The notes below the pieces were generated by a model. It had not been told where the DNA came from. It worked only from the letters and a program-made list of their open reading frames with translations, and made no database searches. The position numbers and the translations under genes are program-made. 14,037 bases of DNA from JANWHV01 sp035534995 (GTDB lineage: Bacteria; Chloroflexota; UBA5177; JANWHV01), in assembly GCA_035534995.1 (NCBI GenBank), contig DATLQX010000185.1:1-14037 (forward strand), in the 5' to 3' direction. Positions 1 to 6,084 of this stretch are shown piece by piece (the stretch's first letter is position 1; each line of letters starts with the position of its first letter).

Positions 1-1
1 A

Positions 2-151
2 CAGGGCGTGGCTACCCCGCTGGCCGAGAAGGCGCGGGCCCTCTACGAGCGGGCGCGGGCGGGCGGGTACGGCCGCCGCGACTACACCTCGGTGTTCGCT
101 CCCCTGGAGGAGGACGCAGGGGTGAAGGTGCGGTTCGCGGACCCTACATGA
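2..151 (+). CDS. C-terminal end of a 3-hydroxyisobutyrate dehydrogenase-like NAD(P)-binding oxidoreductase (5' truncated)
   Basis: Only the last 49 codons are present; the gene enters from the left edge and stops at TGA 149-151. The peptide contains PLAEKARALYERA, then GYGRRDYTSVFAPLEE. This resembles the closing helices of beta-hydroxyacid dehydrogenases, where a final helix is followed by a G-x-x-D-(Y/F)-S/T-x-(V/L)-F segment. Members oxidise 3-hydroxyisobutyrate, tartronate semialdehyde or related hydroxyacids with NAD(P)+. The Rossmann domain and the catalytic lysine lie outside the window, so substrate cannot be inferred. The gene is convergent with the phosphotransferase, with 9 nt between their stops. 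The family call rests on a short tail only. Confidence 0.6.
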   Translation, partial: QGVATPLAEKARALYERARAGGYGRRDYTSVFAPLEEDAGVKVRFADPT

Positions 152-160
152 GGGACGCGC

Positions 161-1135
161 TCAGATCCCAGGAAACGCGGGCGACAGGGTGTACCGCAGG
201 CGCTCGGTCACGCCCCGCAACGCCTCCGGGTTGTTGTCGTGACGCTTGCGGATCGACCCCAGGGCGCGCAACTCATATTCCACCGCGTAGACGCGGAGGC
301 GGGCCGGGAGGCTGGATACGCGGAACAGATCGGGATAGGCCCGGCGCAGAGCCGGAATCACTCCGGTGAGCGACTCTGGGCGCACCCGGTCCTCGGGTAG
401 GCCGGCTACCGCGAAGAGTTGGGGATAGTGGAGGAAACGGAGGAGTTGGTCCAGTTCCCAATCGGGGGCGGCGGCCCAGGCCCGCTCGAAGTCCAGGAGG
501 CCGCTAATCCGCCCGTGCTGCACATGGATGTTGCCAAAGTGCAGATCACCATGGGTGAGGCTGGGATAGCCGCCGCCCAGGGAGGCACTGTCGTGACTCA
601 GGGATCGCTCGGCCTGGTCCAGCAGGCCGGCGTCGGCATTGGCCGCCTCGCGGGCGGTTTGCAGGGCGTGGGCGGCGCGGCGGACGTGAATGGCGGCCCA
701 GGTTTCGCCCTGACGGGGCCGGGTCGGGTCGCCGAACCCATCCAGGCGGATGCCGTGCATGGCGCGCATCATTCCCGCCAGTTCCTCCACATAGGCGGAA
801 CGTTCCGCTTCGTCGGCCGCTTCCCAGCGGGCCAGTAGGCTCTCGCCGGGGACGTAGGTCTGGATCACGTATTCGTGGGGAATCAGCCGGCTCATCCCCT
901 CGTAGGCGATGGTGCGCGGGACGGGAACCACGTCGCGCAGCATGGCCAGCACCCGCTGCTCCCGATCGAGTTTCCCATGCTCCTCCGGGCGCAGATTCAC
1001 CCGCAGCACGTACTGGCCGTCCACCAGGTAGCTGGCGTTGATTTGTCCGCCGGGCAACGCCTCGACACTGGTCCGCCCCAGGCCGTGCCGGCCAAGGATC
1101 CGCGCGATAGTGTGCATGGGAATGGTGATGGGCAA
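161..1135 (-). CDS. APH-family aminoglycoside/homoserine kinase-type phosphotransferase
   Basis: The 324-residue protein has the protein-kinase-like fold of the APH family, which moves a phosphate from ATP or GTP to a small molecule. It shows a Gly-rich loop (LPGGQINASYLV, residues 27-38) and a YVLRV strand in which Arg45 sits where many kinases have Lys. The catalytic Brenner-type loop HGDLHFGNI spans 195-203 (Asp197, Asn202), and the metal-binding LLDFE follows (Asp215). Length is normal for the family. The chosen start is TTG at 1135 because AAAGAGGA lies 6 nt upstream; the in-frame ATG at 1117 has no such site. It follows the small gene at 1184-1447 by 48 nt and is probably cotranscribed. 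The true substrate cannot be read from sequence: an antibiotic, an amino alcohol or a sugar are all possible, and resistance should not be assumed. Confidence 0.85.
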   Translation of the reverse strand: MPITIPMHTIARILGRHGLGRTSVEALPGGQINASYLVDGQYVLRVNLRPEEHGKLDREQRVLAMLRDVVPVPRTIAYEGMSRLIPHEYVIQTYVPGESLLARWEAADEAERSAYVEELAGMMRAMHGIRLDGFGDPTRPRQGETWAAIHVRRAAHALQTAREAANADAGLLDQAERSLSHDSASLGGGYPSLTHGDLHFGNIHVQHGRISGLLDFERAWAAAPDWELDQLLRFLHYPQLFAVAGLPEDRVRPESLTGVIPALRRAYPDLFRVSSLPARLRVYAVEYELRALGSIRKRHDNNPEALRGVTERLRYTLSPAFPGI

Positions 1136-1183
1136 GCTCTGTCCTCTTTCCGCGTAACCGATGTATGGGCGGCGCGCTGGACC

Positions 1184-1447
1184 TCAGCGGTCCCGGCCGC
1201 CTTCCTCCAGCAGCCGTTGCCGGGTTTCCCAGCGCTCCTGGAGAGCGGCGCGCATGGCCAGACGCGCCTCGTCGCGGAGGGCCGCGCGCATGTCAGGCGG
1301 ATACTCCTGGATTACTTGCTCGATGTGGCACAGCAGCTGTTCGAACTGCTCTACGAAGTCCTCGTCGATCGACATCCCGATTCCGGATTCCACTATGGGC
1401 CGTGACCTGGGAGTGATCATAGCATGCCCGGAGAGGTTTGCCCGCAT
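1184..1447 (-). CDS. Small hypothetical helical protein
   Basis: An 87-residue ORF of unknown function. From about residue 25 it is rich in Glu, Arg, Gln and Leu (MSIDEDFVEQFEQLL, then AALQERWETRQRLLEE), which predicts two or three amphipathic helices. There is no signal peptide, membrane segment or cysteine motif; one Cys is present. Three ATG starts are possible: 1447, 1420 and 1375. None has a strong ribosome-binding site. The start at 1375 (63 residues) fits the change in composition best, because the upstream 24 residues look like translated leader. It lies just upstream of, and in the same direction as, the phosphotransferase, and just downstream of the 31-bp hairpin. Its helical, charged composition is typical of small cytoplasmic partner proteins, but no family is recognised. 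Confidence 0.5.
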   Translation of the reverse strand: MRANLSGHAMITPRSRPIVESGIGMSIDEDFVEQFEQLLCHIEQVIQEYPPDMRAALRDEARLAMRAALQERWETRQRLLEEGGRDR

Positions 1448-1475
1448 CAGTCATGAAATTCTCGATCTATCGCCT

Positions 1476-1540
1476 GAAGACATCACTCGGGCAGGGGACG
1501 GAGGATACAATCCTCCGTCCCCTGCCCGAGTGATGTCTTC
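1476..1540. repeat. Perfect 31-bp inverted repeat with 3-nt loop (long hairpin)
   Basis: The left arm 1476-1506 and the right arm 1510-1540 are exact reverse complements over 31 bases, separated by the loop ACA (1507-1509). The pairing stops abruptly at both ends (T opposite T just outside). The stem is GC-rich towards the loop (GGGGACGGAGGAT) and more mixed at the base (GAAGACATC). No T-run follows on either strand, so it is not a classical intrinsic terminator. It lies between the propeller gene (stop at 1584) and the small gene (start at 1447 or later), both on the minus strand. It could end or attenuate the propeller transcript, shape the 5' leader of the small gene/phosphotransferase mRNA, or be a dispersed palindromic element. 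Confidence 0.95.
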
Positions 1541-1583
1541 TTGGAAGCAGCCTGTCACGAATGCCCCGCGCGCCCCTGCCTTC

Positions 1584-2690
1584 CTACAGGTGGCGAACGG
1601 TCCAGGTGGCGCCGCCATTACCGGTGCTCAGGAGCATGCCCGCGCGGGTACCGGCGGAAAGCGAGGTGAAGATGGTGCTGGCTAGCCAGCCCTGCCGGTC
1701 GCTGGTGAACGAGATCCCCGTGGGGCTGAAGTCGAGGTGGGGAATGGGAGGCGAGGTGTGCCAGGTGCTGCCGCTGTCGTGGGTGCTCCCGAGATAGGTC
1801 TCGCCCGCTCCCCCGCATGGTGGGCACCCACTCACCAGGAAAGCCGTGCCTGCGCTCACCGCGTCAAGCTGGATTCCCTCGCCATCGGCTCCCCGTGCCG
1901 CGCCGCCGGTGTTACCGGGAGCCGGTCCTCCGCCCGCCGAGGTCAGGGCGACCACGGCCCGCCAATGAAGCCCTGCGTCCGCGGTATGGAAGAGTGAGTA
2001 CGACCTCTGGTTCATCCCGACACCGCCATAGAGGAGGGCCCAGACGTTCTGGGTGCCGATGCAGGCGATCTGGCCCCCATACTGGAAGTTTGATCCGGCG
2101 CTCAGGCGCTGGGTCCAGGTGCGGCCGCCATTCGTGGTCCGGAGGACGGTGTCCCCTTGAAGCTCAATCGCCCAGCCGTTGGCCGCATTGATGAAACAGG
2201 CTGACGTGACGGGCTTCGGCGTACTCATGACGTGCCAGTGCACACCGCCATCCGTGGTGCGGACCAGGCTCCCGCCGGGGCCCATGCCCAGAACCGCGTA
2301 GCCGCCCTGGGCCCCCACCGCTTGTAACGAGGCCACCGGCTGGGTGCTGGGTTGCGGCGTCCAGTGTGCTCCTCCGTCGGTTGTATGCAGCAACAGGGGT
2401 GGCTTCGTGTAGGTATCGCCCCAGGCCCAGCCGTGGGTGCGGTCGCCGAAGGCAATGCCCGCGATCGCGGTCGCCCCGGCGTACTGGCGCGTCCAGTGAG
2501 TGCCGCCGTCGGTCGTGGCATAGATGCCGTTCCCACCCACCCAGCCATGCTGGGCATCGAAGAAATCGACCGCCGTAAGGTTGGGAATGCGGGCGCCGGC
2601 AGCGGTGGCGTGCCCGATGCTCGCCGGAGCCGCGGCGCCCGCGCCCAGGGTCAGCACGGCGATCAATAACAGAGAAACAGTGCGTCGCAT
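1584..2690 (-). CDS. Secreted Ycf48/BNR-type beta-propeller protein
   Basis: A 368-residue exported protein. Residues 1-31 form a signal peptide (MRR, a hydrophobic Leu/Ala core, then small residues ending in ATAAGA). Seven Asp-box/BNR motifs of the form T-T-D-G-G-x-x-W lie at about 59-66, 103-110, 145-152, 185-192, 236-243, 303-310 and 355-363, most preceded by an 'HGW' or equivalent strand. Seven repeats fit the seven-bladed propeller of Ycf48/HCF136, a photosystem II assembly factor in cyanobacteria and plants. No photosynthesis gene is nearby, so a general extracytoplasmic binding or assembly role is more likely. Between motifs five and six there is a Gly/Ala-rich insertion (about 251-272) and a CPPC pair (Cys289, Cys292) that could form a disulfide. 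ATG 2690 is preceded by AGAGGAA at 9 nt. It follows maf by 101 nt on the same strand. Confidence 0.88.
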   Translation of the reverse strand: MRRTVSLLLIAVLTLGAGAAAPASIGHATAAGARIPNLTAVDFFDAQHGWVGGNGIYATTDGGTHWTRQYAGATAIAGIAFGDRTHGWAWGDTYTKPPLLLHTTDGGAHWTPQPSTQPVASLQAVGAQGGYAVLGMGPGGSLVRTTDGGVHWHVMSTPKPVTSACFINAANGWAIELQGDTVLRTTNGGRTWTQRLSAGSNFQYGGQIACIGTQNVWALLYGGVGMNQRSYSLFHTADAGLHWRAVVALTSAGGGPAPGNTGGAARGADGEGIQLDAVSAGTAFLVSGCPPCGGAGETYLGSTHDSGSTWHTSPPIPHLDFSPTGISFTSDRQGWLASTIFTSLSAGTRAGMLLSTGNGGATWTVRHL

Positions 2691-2791
2691 AGGGAGAACT
2701 TCCTCTTTTCACGTCTATCAATCCGAGCCGAAATATCCGCCTGGCCGGGCATCATTTCCGCTCGTCCAACAGGTATAACGAAGGACGCCGG

Positions 2792-3445
2792 CTAAACGTT
2801 TCGGGGCGGGGAATTATCCAGGTGGTCGCCGCGCTCCAGGGCCTCCAGGGTAGCGAGGGCGGCGGGGACCGCTACCCCAGACTCGATCAGCAGGTGACGG
2901 AGGGCGAGCAGCGGCAGCCCCACCACCGCCAGGTACGAGCCCTCGACGCGCTCGATGAAGGCCGCGCCCTCGCCCTGGGCGGCATAGGCGCCCGCCTTAT
3001 CCAGCGGCTCACCGCCGGCCACGTAAGCGGCCAGCGCGTCGTCCGGCGCGGCACGCATATGCACGGAGGCGGTGACCAGGCGAGTCGTGAGCCGATCGGC
3101 CCGGCGCACGGCCAACCCGGTATGGACCTGATGAACGCGCCCGCTCAGGTGCCGCAACATGCGCAGGGCATCGGCCGGGTCACGTGGTTTGGCCAGGATC
3201 TCGCCATCCAGGTCCACCAGGGTGTCGGCGCCGACCACCACGGAATCCGGGTGGCGGGCCGCTACCTCGCTTGCCTTGGCGGTGGCGAGTGCGCGCACCA
3301 ATTCAGGGATAGTCAGGCCGGGAATCGGCGACTCATCAACGTTGCTGGGGTCGATCTGGAAGGGGATACCCAGATGACCCAACAAGTCACGGCGGCGGGG
3401 GGAACTGGAGGCCAGGATCAGGGGAGACGAGGTAGGAAGTATCAT
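2792..3445 (-). CDS. maf: Maf-family nucleoside triphosphate pyrophosphatase
   Basis: A 217-residue cytoplasmic Maf/HAM1-fold enzyme. Family members hydrolyse dTTP, UTP, CTP or modified nucleotides to the monophosphate and pyrophosphate, acting as housecleaning enzymes linked to division arrest. Visible motifs in order are LASSSPRR (11-18, phosphate binding), VVGADTLV (70-77, catalytic Asp74), LAKP (84-87), GEPLDKAGAYAAQG (145-158) and EGSYLAVVGLPL (168-179). The DKAGAYAAQG segment is closest to the dTTP/UTP-specific YhdE type. About 20 C-terminal residues, Glu/Arg/Asp-rich, exceed the usual length of 190-200. I prefer ATG 3445; a TTG at 3475 would add ten residues but has no ribosome-binding site. 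An extended -10 element lies about 100 bp upstream. Confidence 0.93.
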   Translation of the reverse strand: MILPTSSPLILASSSPRRRDLLGHLGIPFQIDPSNVDESPIPGLTIPELVRALATAKASEVAARHPDSVVVGADTLVDLDGEILAKPRDPADALRMLRHLSGRVHQVHTGLAVRRADRLTTRLVTASVHMRAAPDDALAAYVAGGEPLDKAGAYAAQGEGAAFIERVEGSYLAVVGLPLLALRHLLIESGVAVPAALATLEALERGDHLDNSPPRNV

Positions 3446-3545
3446 CTTCTTAAAAGCCTCGGCCCGGCGGGCCAACCGCGGCAGGGTGAAAATTTACCGC
3501 GGGTTTCCTTGGCCTACCGGGCCATGTGCTCTTCCGTGCAGGCGC

Positions 3546-3554
3546 ATTGTAGCA
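3546..3554 (-). promoter_or_regulatory. Candidate extended -10 promoter for maf
   Basis: On the minus strand this reads TGCTACAAT, an extended -10 (TGn plus TACAAT, one mismatch from TATAAT). The -35 region 17 bp upstream (TCCCAT) is poor, as is common for extended -10 promoters. The predicted transcript start near 3539 gives maf a leader of roughly 94 nt. The same nine bases occur upstream of yifB. Confidence 0.45.
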
Positions 3555-3692
3555 TTAGGGCACCCCTGATGGGAAATAGAATTGTGCATGACAGGGAAGA
3601 TATTTTGCCCCTACGTCAAGAAACTTGTACACATCCGGCTCAGGAATGAGCCGCGGCCCGGCTCTCCTCCCCGGTGAAGGGATCGCCGCGTT

Positions 3693-3701
3693 TGGTACAT
3701 T
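3693..3701 (+). promoter_or_regulatory. Weak candidate extended -10 promoter for the Fe-S scaffold gene
   Basis: TGGTACATT has the TG dinucleotide of an extended -10, but the hexamer TACATT matches the consensus at only four of six positions and no convincing -35 is seen. The position would give a leader of about 80 nt before the ATG at 3787. Confidence 0.25.
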
Positions 3702-3786
3702 AGAACCAGAAGTATTGGCGCCTATGGCGCCCCATCCGAACCCGGCGCCCGGCGCCGCGGCGCGGAAAGCATTCGGAGGCGCGGGC

Positions 3787-4182
3787 ATGGACCGTGAGGA
3801 GTACGTCGAGAACCTGCTGGATTACTATGAGAATCCGCGGAACCGGGGACCGCTCCCCGATGCCCAAATACATGCCTCCGGGGGGAATCCTGGCTGTGGT
3901 GACCTGGTCACCATGTACGCTCATGTGGATGACGCCGGGCGGCTTAATCAGGTGAGTTTCGAGGGCGAAGGGTGCACGATCAGCCAGGCCGCCGCCTCCA
4001 TGTTGACCGAGATGGCCCAGGGCAAAACCCTGGCCGAGGTGGGTGAGATGACCTACGAGGAGTTGATCGACGAACTGGGACGCGAAGTGGTGTCCGTCCG
4101 CCCGCGCTGCGCCACGCTCGGACTCTCTATCCTCAAGAATGCGGCCCGCGATTACGCGGCCGCCCAACCCTCTGCTACCTAA
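3787..4182 (+). CDS. IscU/SufU/NifU-N-type iron-sulfur cluster scaffold protein
   Basis: A 131-residue cytoplasmic protein that would receive sulfur from a cysteine desulfurase and assemble or relay Fe-S clusters. It begins MDREEYVENLLDYYENPRNRG, with the typical YxNPRNRG. The metal ligands are Cys37 and Asp39 (NPGCGD), Cys63 (GEGCTIS) and Cys108 (RPRCATL). Cys63 to Cys108 is 45 residues, which matches IscU/NifU; SufU of Bacillus has an insertion of nearly 20 residues there. Yet the last ligand is preceded by Arg and followed by ATL as in SufU, not by the His-Cys of IscU. So it mixes features of both classes. ATG 3787 is chosen because GGAGG lies 7 nt upstream; an open frame to 3625 lacks homologous character. 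No desulfurase or Suf gene is in the window. The stop TAA overlaps the convergent proC stop. Confidence 0.88.
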   Translation: MDREEYVENLLDYYENPRNRGPLPDAQIHASGGNPGCGDLVTMYAHVDDAGRLNQVSFEGEGCTISQAAASMLTEMAQGKTLAEVGEMTYEELIDELGREVVSVRPRCATLGLSILKNAARDYAAAQPSAT

Positions 4183-4991
4183 TGCGTCTCGCCTTCCTTG
4201 CCCAGGGTTTGGGCTCGGTGGTAGGCTGCCAGCACCGCCTCGGCCATGGTTGAACGGAGACCGCCCTTTTCCAGATGATAGAGGGCCTGCGCCGCGGTGC
4301 CGCCGGGCGATGTTACCGCGTTCTTCAGGGCGGCGGGGTGGCGATTGGTTTCCTGGGCTAGCCGGGCGGCGCCCAGGACGGTCTGGGTCACCAACTCCTC
4401 GGCCATGTAGCGGGGAAGACCGATCTGCACCCCGGCGTCGGTCATCGCCTCCATCAAGAGGAAGAGATAGGCCGGCCCACAGCCGCTAATGCTGGTGGCC
4501 ATGTTCAAGAACGACTCGTTGGACACCTGCATCTGGCGTCCCAACGCGGCGAAGATGGCCCGCGTCTCGGCGATCTGGTTCTCCTGGACGGCGGGACTGG
4601 CCACCCACACGGTCATCCCCTCGCCCACCAGGCAGGGAGTATTGGGCATGGCGCGCACCACCGCCTGGTTCCCGGATCCGTGCTCCAGGGTAGCCATGGT
4701 GATTCCGGCGGCGATCGAGACCAGAGCTTTCCCCGTGAGAACGGCGCGCAGTTCGGGCAGCACGGTGGAGACCGTCTGCGGCTTCACCCCGAGGATGACC
4801 GTGGAGGCACCGCTGGCCGCCTCCGCGTTGTCGCGCACGGTTCGGATGCCGTACTCATACTGGAGGAACGCCCGCCGCTCCTCGCGGGGGGCGCTGGCCA
4901 CCAACTCCTCCGGCCCACAGAGCTTCTTCCCGAGGAGCCCCTTGATAATTGCTTCCGCCATGGTGCCGGCGCCGACGATGCCGATGCGCAT
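4179..4991 (-). CDS. proC: Pyrroline-5-carboxylate reductase
   Basis: A 270-residue cytoplasmic enzyme for the last step of proline synthesis: 1-pyrroline-5-carboxylate plus NAD(P)H gives L-proline. It has the N-terminal Rossmann motif IGIVGAGTMAEA (3-14), LGVKPQ (67-72) and MPNTP (115-119). The C-terminal dimerisation and substrate domain has SGCGPAY (169-175), DAGVQIGLPR (185-194) and VTSPGGTAAQAL (226-237). Length and motif order are normal. The start ATG 4991 lies 3 nt after the capA stop, with AAGAAGGG about 10 nt upstream inside capA, so translation is probably coupled to capA. It is the last gene of the minus-strand operon and meets the scaffold gene tail to tail at the shared bases 4179-4182. 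No proA or proB is in the window. Confidence 0.96.
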   Translation of the reverse strand: MRIGIVGAGTMAEAIIKGLLGKKLCGPEELVASAPREERRAFLQYEYGIRTVRDNAEAASGASTVILGVKPQTVSTVLPELRAVLTGKALVSIAAGITMATLEHGSGNQAVVRAMPNTPCLVGEGMTVWVASPAVQENQIAETRAIFAALGRQMQVSNESFLNMATSISGCGPAYLFLLMEAMTDAGVQIGLPRYMAEELVTQTVLGAARLAQETNRHPAALKNAVTSPGGTAAQALYHLEKGGLRSTMAEAVLAAYHRAQTLGKEGETH

Positions 4992-4994
4992 ACT

Positions 4995-6023
4995 TTAATA
5001 GCCCTTCTTGATCTGAAGCGATGCCTGCCGCATGCGAGCCAGGATGGGTGCTCCATCCCCGGCTGACAGGAAGTGAGGCTGCGCGTAGTTGTCGATTTGC
5101 ACCGGCCGGAAACGGACGGAGATCAGACGCTTGCCGTAGAAAGTATAGGTCGCCACGACACCCTGACGGGTCTCGATCGACCACATCTGATCGAAGACGA
5201 AGTTGCCATTGGCATAGGCGATGAACTTGCCCCGATACAGTTCGATACCCTGCACCCAGTGTGGGTGGTTGCCAACCACCACGTCGGCCCCGGCCTTCAC
5301 CGCCAGGTGGGCGATCATCCTTGGATCTTGGTCGGCGATGCCGGGCGCGGTGAGCGGGATCGAGGTATACTCGCGCCCCCAGTGGAACGAGACAATCACG
5401 ATATCGGCACGCTTCCGCGCCTGATGGACCTCCTTGCTCATCTCGGTAAGATCAACGAGCTCTCCCACCGCGTTGTAACCAAGGAAGGCAAAGGTCACGC
5501 CTTTGACCTTCTTATACACGGTATGTCCGAAACCATCCCAGGCAATCTTCGCGTCGGTAAGGTGTTGCTCGGTCTCTTGAATACCTGCGACCCCATAGTT
5601 GCCGATATGATTATTCGGCAAGTTTGCCACATCGACTCCCGCCAGCGTGAGCCCCGCCACGACCCGTGGATCGCCACAGAAGCTCATGCCGTAATTGGTT
5701 ACCGCGCAGCCGCTGATCAGCGGAGACTCCAGGTTAATCAGGGTGAGGTCGGCCGCGCGCGTGAATCCGTAGGTCTTGAGAAACGGGAAGGTGTAGTCAT
5801 TCCGGATCGACATCTCGTAATTGACGGAGCGGGCTGGGATCACGTCGCCCGTGGCGATCAAGGTGATCAACCTGTGCTTGTCCAGATTGGCGAAGGAAGG
5901 TGGGCGGGACGCGAATACACTGGCGATAGAGACAGCCGGCAACGATTCGTGGGTGGATGCGTCGGCGGCAGGGGATGGCAGGAGAAGAAACAACACCGCG
6001 AAGGCAATGATTCCTCGGCGCAC
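4995..6023 (-). CDS. capA: CapA/PgsA-family exported metallophosphatase-like protein
   Basis: A 342-residue protein with a calcineurin-like fold. It has a signal peptide (MRRGIIAFAVLFLLLPSPAA, probable cleavage after the ADA near residue 22). Metal-site motifs follow in order: ATGDVIPAR (57-65), NLESPL (97-102), NNHIGNYG (137-144), SFHWGREY (212-219), GNHPHWVQG (251-259) and ANGNFVFDQ (271-279). In CapA/PgsA proteins the third motif usually reads N-H-x-x-D-x-G; here the Asp is Asn142. CapA and PgsA take part in poly-gamma-glutamate capsule export or attachment, but related proteins occur widely without pgsB/pgsC, and none are seen here. Start GTG 6023 is supported by GAAAGGG at 7 nt. Two Cys (106, 116) could pair outside the cell. 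It is the middle gene of the operon, 61 nt after the beta-helix gene. Confidence 0.9.
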   Translation of the reverse strand: MRRGIIAFAVLFLLLPSPAADASTHESLPAVSIASVFASRPPSFANLDKHRLITLIATGDVIPARSVNYEMSIRNDYTFPFLKTYGFTRAADLTLINLESPLISGCAVTNYGMSFCGDPRVVAGLTLAGVDVANLPNNHIGNYGVAGIQETEQHLTDAKIAWDGFGHTVYKKVKGVTFAFLGYNAVGELVDLTEMSKEVHQARKRADIVIVSFHWGREYTSIPLTAPGIADQDPRMIAHLAVKAGADVVVGNHPHWVQGIELYRGKFIAYANGNFVFDQMWSIETRQGVVATYTFYGKRLISVRFRPVQIDNYAQPHFLSAGDGAPILARMRQASLQIKKGY

Positions 6024-6084
6024 GAGCTTTCCCTTTCAGCTTGCGGTCGCCCTCCTCACTTCGCGAAGGCCGGCCGCTGACACG

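Larger units (their letters stand above)
3446..3786. other. Intergenic region between maf and the divergent Fe-S scaffold gene
   Basis: These 341 bp separate the divergent maf and scaffold genes. An upstream in-frame extension of the scaffold ORF begins at 3625, but it is Pro/Ala/Gly-rich and has no family character, so I treat it as untranslated. The region holds a minus-strand extended -10 (3546-3554) and a weaker plus-strand candidate (TGGTACATT, 3693-3701). Near 3717-3731 there is a short GGCGCC-TAT-GGCGCC repeat. No RNA gene was recognised. Confidence 0.6.

Noticed and set aside
1476..1540. Hairpin as an ordinary intrinsic terminator
   Set aside because: There is no T-run on either strand after the stem, and the stem is much longer than usual.
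2822..3649. Plus-strand open frame of 275 codons
   Set aside because: It is antisense to maf and low in motif content; an effect of high GC.
3717..3731. GGCGCC-TAT-GGCGCC as an operator
   Set aside because: Each half is itself a palindrome common in GC-rich DNA; too weak to claim a binding site.
3625..3786. 54-residue N-terminal extension of the scaffold protein
   Set aside because: Pro/Ala/Gly-rich and not part of the family; the ATG at 3787 has a clear GGAGG site and the expected MDREEYVENLLDYY start.
5073..6080. Plus-strand open frame of 335 codons
   Set aside because: It is antisense to capA, which has a signal peptide and all the CapA motifs. The shadow has no recognisable domain.
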